This document shows positions 25,984 to 34,026 of a stretch of DNA of 64,000 bases, in pieces. This DNA comes from an uncultured Flavobacteriales bacterium (GTDB lineage Bacteria; Bacteroidota; Bacteroidia; Flavobacteriales_G; Salibacteraceae). Within the stretch, counting starts at the first letter, position 1, and every line of letters starts with the position of its first letter. The stretch covers positions 34,651-98,650 of the forward strand of contig CAJXNO010000009.1 in the NCBI GenBank assembly GCA_913057205.1. Reading direction: 5' to 3'. A program made the position numbers and the translations under genes. The notes under the pieces were generated by a model. That model worked only from the letters and a program-made list of their open reading frames with translations, did not search any database and was not told the DNA's origin.

Positions 25984-26690
25984 ATCATGAAACGCATTTG
26001 CATAACCCCCCAAAACGCCTCTTTGAAGATGCCGGTGCTCATTTTTGAGTGACCGGCAATGCGATCGGTAAAGGTGATCGGCACTTCCATCAGGGTGAAT
26101 TTCTTGCGCCAAGCGCGGTACTTCATTTCGATCTGGAAAGCATAGCCGATGAAACGCACCCCGTCTAGGTCGATGGCTTCTAAAACGGCCCTTCTGTAGC
26201 ACTTGAAGCCTGCTGTAGTGTCTTTGATGTTCATCCAAAGCACCAGGCGCACGTAGACCGATGCGAAGTACGACATCAAGATCCTCCCGATGGGCCAGTT
26301 TTCTACCTTGCCTCCACGCACATAGCGTGATCCGATGGCCACGTCTGCGCCACCCTCTTTCGCAGCGATGTAAAGCCTCACCAAGTCATCGGGATTATGG
26401 GAGAAGTCGCAGTCCATTTCAAAGAAATATGCGTAGCTGCGTTGGAGCCCCCATTTGAAACCATGGATGTATGCGGTGCCTAGGCCAAGCTTTCCAGTTC
26501 GTTCCTCGATATGAAGCCGGTCAGGATATTCAGCTTGAAGTCGTTTCACAATATCTGCCGTACCATCAGGCGAGCCATCATCAACGATCAACAGATCAAA
26601 GTCTGCTGGCAGGGAAAACACCTTGTGCACCATGCGTTCAATGTTTTCTTTTTCGTTGTAAGTGGGTATGATTACAAGGGCTTCTGACAC
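25980..26690 (-). CDS. polyprenol-phosphate mannose synthase-like GT2
   Basis: A 236-residue GT2 glycosyltransferase beginning VSEALVIIPTYNEKENIERM from GTG 26690. An upstream start would add 24 non-conserved residues. The donor-binding and catalytic motifs VDDGSPDGTADIV, FEMDCDFSHNPDD and GSRYVRGG are characteristic of dolichyl/polyprenol monophosphomannose synthases (Dpm1-like). It probably makes a polyprenyl-phosphate sugar used by membrane transferases such as the GT39-like protein 2 kb away (inference). No C-terminal membrane segment is present. Coupled to the DUF4296 lipoprotein. Confidence 0.88.
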   Translation of the reverse strand: MSEALVIIPTYNEKENIERMVHKVFSLPADFDLLIVDDGSPDGTADIVKRLQAEYPDRLHIEERTGKLGLGTAYIHGFKWGLQRSYAYFFEMDCDFSHNPDDLVRLYIAAKEGGADVAIGSRYVRGGKVENWPIGRILMSYFASVYVRLVLWMNIKDTTAGFKCYRRAVLEAIDLDGVRFIGYAFQIEMKYRAWRKKFTLMEVPITFTDRIAGHSKMSTGIFKEAFWGVMQMRFMI

Positions 26691-26782
26691 GAGAAATCTG
26701 TGGTTTTGGCGAAGATAATCTGAAAAACGAGAATGCGTTCTTAAAGAACCATAACGCAGCACGAGCCGCAGTTGTTGGTTCC

Positions 26783-28222
26783 TTATTCAATCGCTTTTCT
26801 TCCCGGAAAGGCATGGCGTTTCAATACGCGTGATCTATCGGCCAAAACCGCCGGAGATTTCAGCAGTCCCCACAAGCGTGCTCTGGCCAATGCGCCGCTT
26901 TCTTCAATATCTATCACGGGGTCCGGGTAGCTGTAGGTAATACCGTAAGCAATGCGCTCGAAAGAGGTGACCTTCCATGGCTCATGAATCAGGTTGGTTG
27001 GAATGTTCGCCAGTTCCGGTACCCAGGCACGTATAAACTTCCCATCCGGGTCGTGCTCGTATGACTGCTTAACGGGATTGTAGATCCGCACCGTATTGAT
27101 CCCCGTCATGCTTGACTGCATTTGGATTTGCCCATAGTGAATACCCGGCTCAAAATCCAAGAATTGTGCAGCCAACCATGTTGCCAGTGGGCGCCAATGC
27201 TGCCAAAGGTGATGGGTCCAAAAGCTCACGAGCATCGCACGCATCCTAAAATTGAGGTAACCAGTGGCCGCTAGGCACCTCACGCATGCATCTACCAAAG
27301 GAAATCCGGTTCGCCCTGCGCAGAAGCGTTCAAAGAGTTCTGGATCATACTCCGTTCGTACCTCATCGTATCCACGATTCACCGCGCGGTATTCCATTTG
27401 ATGCTCTGACTCAAATTTCTGGATGAAGTGATCGTGCCAGCTGAGTCTGCTCTGAAAGAAGCGGATCGAGAATCCAGCTTGCTGCTTCGTTGCTTGCCAT
27501 ACCTCGCGAAGTGATACGTTTCCCCACGCGAGGTAAGGCGATAGCCGGCTGCAGCTCTCTTGTGCGAGCAAGGGCTTAGAAATGTGTTGTGGGTACTTCT
27601 CATGACGATGTGCCAAAAAGCTCGCAAGGCATTCCTCTGCACGGGCTCTACCACCCTTCTGCATCTTGTATTCAGCCGTTGTGTCATGTGGGGCGCTATA
27701 GTTTTCAAAGGGGCAAGCAGTTTCATCCAGTTCAGCAAAAGAGATTTGTCCTAAATCGATCTCAGGGATGTGGGCTTCCATACGCTCCTTCCAATGCTGT
27801 TTCCACCCAACTCGGTGGTTAGCGCCCCGCACCACTCCACCATACGGGAACTCCGTCCAGGTTACCCCAGCGTCATCGCACAGGGCTCTTACCTTTTTGT
27901 CTCTGTGATAGGTTTTTTCGATCCCGACTTCTTCGTAAGAAAGTAGCTGTTTGACTCCGTGGTGCAGGAACAGCCATTGGAAGAAAGGCACCGCATCGGC
28001 TGCGAGTAGGTGGAGTTTAGCACCAAACGGAGCGAGTTGTGCGTTCATTTCATGCACGCTCTCAGCGATGAACTGCCAATGCCGATTACTGTAGTGGGGG
28101 TCGTCTTGGAGCAAGGGTTCAACAAGTGCGATCAAGAGGGTTTGCACTTCATTCTCCATCGCCGCCAGCAAGCCTTCGTGGTCGGAGAGTCGAAAGTCGC
28201 GTTTACACCAAATTACTTGCAT
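26783..28222 (-). CDS. cryptochrome/DNA photolyase family protein
   Basis: A 479-residue two-domain flavoprotein. The N-terminal photolyase alpha/beta domain is [18 protein letters not shown]. The C-terminal helical FAD domain has [45 protein letters not shown] (quoted: [16 protein letters not shown]) and [14 protein letters not shown]. In the flavin pocket it reads [17 protein letters not shown] rather than the 'NNGSWQW' run of classical class I CPD photolyases. It therefore belongs to a divergent photolyase/cryptochrome subgroup, and repair activity is not certain. Monocistronic. Confidence 0.88.
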   Translation of the reverse strand: MQVIWCKRDFRLSDHEGLLAAMENEVQTLLIALVEPLLQDDPHYSNRHWQFIAESVHEMNAQLAPFGAKLHLLAADAVPFFQWLFLHHGVKQLLSYEEVGIEKTYHRDKKVRALCDDAGVTWTEFPYGGVVRGANHRVGWKQHWKERMEAHIPEIDLGQISFAELDETACPFENYSAPHDTTAEYKMQKGGRARAEECLASFLAHRHEKYPQHISKPLLAQESCSRLSPYLAWGNVSLREVWQATKQQAGFSIRFFQSRLSWHDHFIQKFESEHQMEYRAVNRGYDEVRTEYDPELFERFCAGRTGFPLVDACVRCLAATGYLNFRMRAMLVSFWTHHLWQHWRPLATWLAAQFLDFEPGIHYGQIQMQSSMTGINTVRIYNPVKQSYEHDPDGKFIRAWVPELANIPTNLIHEPWKVTSFERIAYGITYSYPDPVIDIEESGALARARLWGLLKSPAVLADRSRVLKRHAFPGRKAIE

Positions 28223-28324
28223 CACTTACTATAACAGGCCGACAAAAATTTGGTTGAATCAGACCAAAGCGTTAAAAGTTTCGATGAAAGTCCTATATTC
28301 ACCTTTCAGTTAGTTAGACTACCT

Positions 28325-30076
28325 ATGAAAAAACTACTACTCTCGCTCCTTGCCACGGGATTTTTTGCGTTCGGAGGATACGCCCAAACCTTGCTTTATG
28401 ATCAGACGGCAAACGTTGGTACGGGTGGAATTCTGTGTCGCACGCATGATAACCCCTCTCAAGCCAATTTCAATACGGAGGGCGCAGATGATTTTGAGGT
28501 TCCGGCGGGGGAGACCTGGAACATCGATAGCGTTATCACTTTAGGTACGTACAACTTTTTCTCCCCGCCAGCACTGGTTCCAACCATTGTAGCCATCTAC
28601 AACGATAACAACGGACAGCCAGGGACACTCGTAGCGCAAGACACGGTTGCGGACGGTGATCCTGACAATGACCAGGACTTAGAAGTATACCTCAACAGTC
28701 CGATCTCACTCAGCGCGGGCAAGTATTGGTTGAGTGTTCGCCTATATACCTCTGCTGTGCCATGGTATTGGCTGCGTATTCCTGAACTGGTTTCTTCAGA
28801 CCCATCTCATTGGAGGAACCCAGGAGGTGGATATAACCTGTGCAACAACTGGGCTCCCTTGGTGACCTGCTTGGCTACCGTAACAGATTCAAGCTATGCT
28901 TATCAAATCTATGGTTGTTTGGCGAGTGGTCAGGCATCGATCACGCCAACAGACACCAGTGTGTGTGTGGGTGAAAGCGTTACCCTCTCTGTTTCCAGCA
29001 CCTACAGTTCTTCGAACTTCGAATGGCCTGACGGCTCCACAGGAACCACCTTTGTGGTGGACTCAACCGGTTCGTATAGCGTAACAGTAGACAATGGCGC
29101 AACAGCATGTGCAGTTGAGGTGGTGCTGACCTCAAATGTGAATGTGGTGCAAGTATCACAGCCTGAGTTGAACGACACATTGGTTTGCGAAAACGACCTG
29201 CCATTTATCTTTCAAGCCCCGTCCGCCAGCTGTGCGAACTGCACCAATATCTGGCCTGATGGCTCTTCAGGCATCTTCTTCGCAGCACAAAGCGCGGGAA
29301 CGTATACACTAACCATTGAAGACACTGTTACGGGCTGTTCGCTTTCGGATGAAGCCGTTTTGTCTGTGGCTCCTTCTAGTGCAACCTTTAGTCCGGGCAT
29401 TGCGTTTGACGTGTGCGATGGCGATGAGGTGGAAGTTTCCATTTCAGAGTTCTTGAACGATTACACGTGGCAGCTCTTCAACGGTTTGAACTGGATCACC
29501 ATTTCAACGGGCAGTTCAGCAACGGTTACCTATGGCCAAGCAATCGCAGTGAGCGGCACTTCGTTGGATGGCTGTTACATAACCGATACAGCATACATCA
29601 CAGAGCGACCAACCCCTGTGCCAGGAGTGACTTCTTCCGCTGAGACGAGCACAGGCAACATGGTACTCACGGCTGATGGAGGTTACCAAGCCTACGATTG
29701 GAGCACAGGTGGCAGCAACCAAAGCATCACCGTTTCTTCTAATGGACTCTATACCGTTACCGTTACCGATGAGTATGGCTGTCAAGGAAGCAAGACCTTC
29801 AACGTGATCAACGTGGGTGTAGCCGATGTGATTGCAGCCAAGGTCCGTCTGTATCCAAACCCGAGCAACGGCGAAGTAAATGTTGTTTGGCCCCAGCAAT
29901 GGGTAAACGAAGCTTCGGCTGTGATCTATGACATCGCGGGTAGGACCGTAGCGAACTTCAATGCTACCTCCAACCAACAGTTGGTTGACCTTAGCGGATT
30001 GGATGCCGGTCAGTACGTGATCCACTACCGAACACCAGAGGGTGTTGGGCAACAAGTTTTAGTGATTACAGATTAG
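28325..30076 (+). CDS. T9SS secreted Ig-like domain protein (paralogue 1)
   Basis: A 583-residue exported protein with a signal peptide (KLLLSLLATGFFAFGGYAQ). A ~190-residue N-terminal beta domain has 'ADDFEVPAGETWNIDS' and 'LSAGKYWLSV'. Several PKD/Ig-like modules rich in 'DSTGSYSVTV' hairpins follow, and the type A T9SS sorting domain begins at RLYPNPSNGEVN. It is a close relative of the next gene, with the same order and a shared 'GLYTVTVTDEYGCQGS' block before the sorting domain. Predicted surface-attached or released; binding target unknown. ATG 28325 is used since the signal peptide starts there. Confidence 0.85.
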   Translation: MKKLLLSLLATGFFAFGGYAQTLLYDQTANVGTGGILCRTHDNPSQANFNTEGADDFEVPAGETWNIDSVITLGTYNFFSPPALVPTIVAIYNDNNGQPGTLVAQDTVADGDPDNDQDLEVYLNSPISLSAGKYWLSVRLYTSAVPWYWLRIPELVSSDPSHWRNPGGGYNLCNNWAPLVTCLATVTDSSYAYQIYGCLASGQASITPTDTSVCVGESVTLSVSSTYSSSNFEWPDGSTGTTFVVDSTGSYSVTVDNGATACAVEVVLTSNVNVVQVSQPELNDTLVCENDLPFIFQAPSASCANCTNIWPDGSSGIFFAAQSAGTYTLTIEDTVTGCSLSDEAVLSVAPSSATFSPGIAFDVCDGDEVEVSISEFLNDYTWQLFNGLNWITISTGSSATVTYGQAIAVSGTSLDGCYITDTAYITERPTPVPGVTSSAETSTGNMVLTADGGYQAYDWSTGGSNQSITVSSNGLYTVTVTDEYGCQGSKTFNVINVGVADVIAAKVRLYPNPSNGEVNVVWPQQWVNEASAVIYDIAGRTVANFNATSNQQLVDLSGLDAGQYVIHYRTPEGVGQQVLVITD

Positions 30077-30149
30077 CAATGATTGAATTTTAACCAAAGG
30101 GGCGGCCCTAACTCCGCTCCATTTACCATCTAAACAAAAACGATTGAGT

Positions 30150-31904
30150 ATGAAAAAACGATTACTTTCCTTGATGTCTCTCTTGTGTGTTGCTGGGCTA
30201 TCGACTGCACAGGTTGTGTTGTTCGATCCTATCGTGACGCCAACAGGAGGTTCTGCGGCACAAGATTTTGAAACCGTAAACGACATCTATGACACCTACA
30301 TTGCTGACGACTTCACGGTTCCAGCAGGGGAGGATTGGTGGATTGACTCTATCCGCCTCTATGGAAGCTACTCCGCTAACGCCATTACGGAAGCGGGTGC
30401 GATCATTTCAATTTATGAGAATGATAATGGCTCCTTTGGTACACTGCTCTTCACGGACACCATCCAAACGGATGTAGATGGAAACGGCGACGGGTGGCTT
30501 ACGCCGAATTGGGTTGGTAGCCCTATCAGTCTATCAGCAGGTAGTTATTGGTTGGTGGGTTCAGCCCGAAAGGACTTTGGCGGCGGTGGTGGCCAGTGGT
30601 ACTGGACGCGCGAAGAGACCCTGAACGGCGAAGCTGCCATGTGGGCTAACCCGGGAAATGGTTTTGCCACAGGATGTACTTCCTACACCCCCTTCTATGA
30701 TTGTGCAGCGCTTGCTGTAGCTGATTCGGGTGTGGCTTTTCGTATCTATGGTTGCTACGGACCAGATAAGCCGATGGGCACCTCTCTCGTAGGCAATGAT
30801 ACTACGCTATGTAGCGCAGATGCGCCTGTTGTTTTATCGGCTCTGCCAACCGATCCTGAAATCGGTTACCTATGGAGCAATGGGGAGACCTCTCAAACCA
30901 TCAATGTAGACAGCTCTGGCGAGTATACTGTTATCATCTTTGATACATTAACGCTATGTGGTTTCAGACAAGGTCCGGTTGATATCACCGTGCTTCAAAC
31001 ACCAGAGTACGATGTTCCAGATGATACCGTTTGTCCAGAAGTGTTGCCATATACCTTGTTGGCTAACCTGCAAGGTGGGATAGATATAACCTGGTTCAAT
31101 GGAGCCACCGGTATCTTCACCACGGTAGATCAGGCCGGAACGTATTGGGTCACCTATGAGGCTCCAAATGGCTGCATCGGTTCAGACACCATGACCCTTA
31201 CCGTTCAAGCAGAGGCGCCACCAACGTTCATCCCTTCGAGCACCATTGACCTTTGCGAAGGCGACGAGGTAACCGTAACTACGGCAGACGCATACACGAG
31301 CTATGAATGGGGTAATGTAACCGATCTGAATACGGTGCTTGAGTCTAGCTCTTCCTTCACCGTTGATGAGGGAGGTACCTACTGGCTAGATGCTGTAGCT
31401 GCCAACGGGTGTGGAACTTCTGGCGAGTTTACCGTGGTTGATCGCCCAACACCAACACCAACGTTTGGTGAGGGCTACACCAGCACCGGAAACATCAACT
31501 TAACTGCTCAAGGAAGCTACGATAGCTATGCTTGGAGCTCCGGTCAAGACACCAAGACCATCACCGTTACGGAGAACGGGATCTACACCGTTACGGTGAC
31601 CGATGAATATGGTTGTCAGGGTTCTGCTACCATCAACATCCAGAATGTTGGTATCGCTGATCCAGTAGCGAGCAGCTTTAATTTTTACCCGAACCCAACA
31701 AACGGTCTAGTTCAATTCAGCTGGCCAGATTATCAGAAAGAAGCGTTCATCCATGTTATGGATGCAACCGGAAGAGTAGTGCGCACTTTGAGCAGCTCTT
31801 CTGGCTTGGAAGTGCTTGATCTAAGTGATCTCAACAATGGGATTTACTTTATTCAAATGCAAACTCCTCAGGGAGAAGGCAACTTGAAGCTGATCAAACA
31901 ATAA
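30150..31904 (+). CDS. T9SS secreted Ig-like domain protein (paralogue 2)
   Basis: A 584-residue tandem paralogue of the preceding gene. It has a signal peptide (RLLSLMSLLCVAGLSTAQ), an N-terminal domain with 'ADDFTVPAGEDWWIDS' and 'LSAGSYWLVG', Ig-like repeats and a sorting domain from NFYPNPTNGLVQF to NLKLIKQ. The two differ most in the middle repeats and agree best at both ends, as expected after a duplication. Followed by an intrinsic terminator. ATG 30150 is preferred over a TTG two codons earlier. Confidence 0.85.
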   Translation: MKKRLLSLMSLLCVAGLSTAQVVLFDPIVTPTGGSAAQDFETVNDIYDTYIADDFTVPAGEDWWIDSIRLYGSYSANAITEAGAIISIYENDNGSFGTLLFTDTIQTDVDGNGDGWLTPNWVGSPISLSAGSYWLVGSARKDFGGGGGQWYWTREETLNGEAAMWANPGNGFATGCTSYTPFYDCAALAVADSGVAFRIYGCYGPDKPMGTSLVGNDTTLCSADAPVVLSALPTDPEIGYLWSNGETSQTINVDSSGEYTVIIFDTLTLCGFRQGPVDITVLQTPEYDVPDDTVCPEVLPYTLLANLQGGIDITWFNGATGIFTTVDQAGTYWVTYEAPNGCIGSDTMTLTVQAEAPPTFIPSSTIDLCEGDEVTVTTADAYTSYEWGNVTDLNTVLESSSSFTVDEGGTYWLDAVAANGCGTSGEFTVVDRPTPTPTFGEGYTSTGNINLTAQGSYDSYAWSSGQDTKTITVTENGIYTVTVTDEYGCQGSATINIQNVGIADPVASSFNFYPNPTNGLVQFSWPDYQKEAFIHVMDATGRVVRTLSSSSGLEVLDLSDLNNGIYFIQMQTPQGEGNLKLIKQ

Positions 31905-31922
31905 GCTATACCTGCTAACCTC

Positions 31923-31959
31923 AGAAAAGGCTGCCTCCAAAGGGTGGCCTTTTCTTTTT
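31923..31959 (+). terminator. intrinsic terminator after paralogue 2
   Basis: A 9-bp outer stem (agaaaaggc 31923-31931 with gccttttct 31947-31955), a further weak inner pairing, then a T run to 31959. Confidence 0.8.
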
Positions 31960-31997
31960 ATTCTTGCTCCATAAACTCATCTTTAAAAAGCGCTAGA

Positions 31998-33521
31998 ATG
32001 AATCTAAGTAGGTCAATGTGGTCAAGTTTGCTGATGCTCGGCCTTTCGATTGCAGGCGTTAGTGCCCAAGGAACCTTCAATCCGAAACAGTTTGAATCCT
32101 TTGCTGAAGAGGCGGTTGAATCCTTCAATCTTCCATCCATGACCATGATTGTTCAGAAAGAGGGCGAGGTGATTTTTTCTGGAGCTTGGGGTGAGCGAGG
32201 GAAAGAAACCGATCAAACGGAAGTAGACCTCGAGACGATGTACGCCATTGCGTCGCTTTCCAAGGCGTATACCGCAGCAGCGATCGGTATGCTGGTGGAT
32301 GACGGTAAACTGAAGTGGGACGATAAGGTGGTCAAACACCTGCCTTGGTTTGAGATGCATGACCCCTACGTAACCGAACACATGACCATTGAAGACCTGC
32401 TTTGCCACCGCAGTGGGCTCATCACTTTTGATGGAGATTTGCTTTGGTATGGCAGTGCATATGAACGTACCGAAGCCGTACGCCGAATTCGGCACCGTGC
32501 GCCGAGCTATGAGTTTCGTTCTGAATTTGGTTACCAAAACCTGATGTTCATGACAGCAGGTGAGGTCATTTCAGCCGTCAGCGGTATGTCTTGGGATAGC
32601 TTCATCACGCAGCGTATCCTAAAGCCACTTGGGATGGAGCGAACGACCTCTTCCTATGAGCAATTGATCACAGATCCAAACTTCGCTAAACCGCATCTGA
32701 GCGGAGAAGAGATCTTCACCCTCTCTTATGAGAACAGCGGTGCTACGGCAGCTTTGAATTCCTGTGCCAGTGATATGAACACCTGGCTGAGCTTCTGGTT
32801 GGCAGATGGGGTCTGGAAGGGTGATACACTTCTGCGTCCTACAACAGTGAAGAAGATTTGGGCATTGCACACTCCACTTGGCACAGGAGCCTTTGACGAA
32901 CAGAATGGAACGCATTTCAAAGGCTATGCCCAAGGATGGTTTGTTATGGACTATAACGGAAGAAAGGTGATTCACCATGGTGGAGGCTTACCAGGCTACA
33001 TCACCAAGGCAGTTCTAGTGCCAGAGGAAGCGCTCAGCATCGTGGTATTGACCAACGACATGAGCTCGGTGCCGACCATGATGATGTACGCAGCCATTGA
33101 TGCAATTATGGGCCGACCATTTGACACGAGGCTTGAACAATTCCTCGCGTTCAAGCAGCGCTCTGATGACCGTGAAGCAGCGGAGAAAGAGGCACGACTC
33201 AACACTAAAAAGGAAGATCCCAAGCTAGCGAAGCTCGATGCTTATGTTGGCGTGTACCGGGATGAAATGTACGGAGATGCGAAGGTGGAACGGAAGGGTG
33301 AGGGGCTATCGTTGACCTTTAGTCCAGCATCAACCCTCTTTACCGGAGCCCTTTCTTCTTGGGACGATCATGCCTTCCGTTGGGATCATCAAGATCCGTT
33401 CTTGACCTTTGGGGTCATAAGCTTCGAAATGAAGGGTAAAGAAGCCTCCGGCTTCACCGTGGAATTGCCGAACTATGACTTTCATTTTGACAAGCTAGAC
33501 TTTCGTCGCGTAAGCGAGTAG
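31998..33521 (+). CDS. serine beta-lactamase-like hydrolase (class C/EstB family) with DUF3471-like tail
   Basis: A 507-residue exported protein with signal peptide (WSSLLMLGLSIAGVSAQ) and a beta-lactamase/transpeptidase-like domain. The catalytic SxxK is in IASLSKAYTAA, YxN in FGYQNLMFM, and the third motif HHGGGLPGY corresponds to the KTG/HxG box. A ~100-residue C-terminal domain with 'LDAYVGVYRDEMYG' is like DUF3471. Such enzymes include esterases, D-aminopeptidases and peptidases; antibiotic hydrolysis should not be assumed. It stands alone after a terminator. Confidence 0.88.
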   Translation: MNLSRSMWSSLLMLGLSIAGVSAQGTFNPKQFESFAEEAVESFNLPSMTMIVQKEGEVIFSGAWGERGKETDQTEVDLETMYAIASLSKAYTAAAIGMLVDDGKLKWDDKVVKHLPWFEMHDPYVTEHMTIEDLLCHRSGLITFDGDLLWYGSAYERTEAVRRIRHRAPSYEFRSEFGYQNLMFMTAGEVISAVSGMSWDSFITQRILKPLGMERTTSSYEQLITDPNFAKPHLSGEEIFTLSYENSGATAALNSCASDMNTWLSFWLADGVWKGDTLLRPTTVKKIWALHTPLGTGAFDEQNGTHFKGYAQGWFVMDYNGRKVIHHGGGLPGYITKAVLVPEEALSIVVLTNDMSSVPTMMMYAAIDAIMGRPFDTRLEQFLAFKQRSDDREAAEKEARLNTKKEDPKLAKLDAYVGVYRDEMYGDAKVERKGEGLSLTFSPASTLFTGALSSWDDHAFRWDHQDPFLTFGVISFEMKGKEASGFTVELPNYDFHFDKLDFRRVSE

Positions 33522-33529
33522 CTTATCCC

Positions 33530-33919
33530 TCAATAGAGCCGCTCCAGCTGACTTTTTACACGTTCTGTTGCCATTTGTGCGATGCGCTTGTTGAACTCTG
33601 CACGATGCTCGTGATAGAGAAATAACTCTTCTGCGGTGAGCAGGCTAACCACAGGGTAAATCAATTGATTTCTGAACTCCGGGTCTTGTTTGGCCGCTTG
33701 GGTCAGCACGGTTTCTTGGGCGCTGAGCTTAAGTGCATTAAAGTTTCGGTGATGCCGGATCAAGTAGTGTTTAGTAAGCGCGATGAGCAGGTCGTTTTGA
33801 AACTTCAGGATGGGTCGCAGCACCTCGTTCTGAAACGATTCTATTTCAGATGCACTGGCCTTGAGTCCGAGTGTCGGTCTCAGGCGCTTTACTACTTCAT
33901 CTCTGCTGATCATCTCCAT
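33530..33919 (-). CDS. conserved Bacteroidota hypothetical protein
   Basis: A 129-residue all-helical cytoplasmic protein. Stretches such as 'FQNEVLRPILKFQNDLLIAL' (in part) and 'LLTAEELFLYHEHRAEFNKRI' recall a small Bacteroidota family often labelled 'glyoxalase' in databases without support. There are no metal-ligand patterns of a glyoxalase here. The start could be ATG 33919 or ATG 33913, with GTG 33922 one codon before. Function unknown. Confidence 0.65.
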   Translation of the reverse strand: MEMISRDEVVKRLRPTLGLKASASEIESFQNEVLRPILKFQNDLLIALTKHYLIRHHRNFNALKLSAQETVLTQAAKQDPEFRNQLIYPVVSLLTAEELFLYHEHRAEFNKRIAQMATERVKSQLERLY

Positions 33920-33970
33920 CACTATTGAAACAAGGACAAGACGTGATGGTTGATTGAACCCGTGAAAATG

Positions 33971-34001
33971 AAAAAGCCCTCCCGAACGATCGGAAGGGCT
34001 T
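33971..34001 (-). terminator. intrinsic terminator for the 34-36.7 kb secreted protein
   Basis: Minus-strand hairpin: 12-bp arms with one mismatch (33974-33985 with 33990-34001), a 4-nt loop, and a five-T run on the minus strand at 33971-33975, 26 bp after the gene's stop codon. Confidence 0.8.
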
Positions 34002-34026
34002 CAAACGTCAAGTTTGTCTGTGTTGC

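Noticed and set aside
31998..33521. Antibiotic-resistance beta-lactamase
   Set aside because: SxxK/YxN motifs occur in many esterases and peptidases of this superfamily. The DUF3471-like tail and size argue against a dedicated resistance enzyme.
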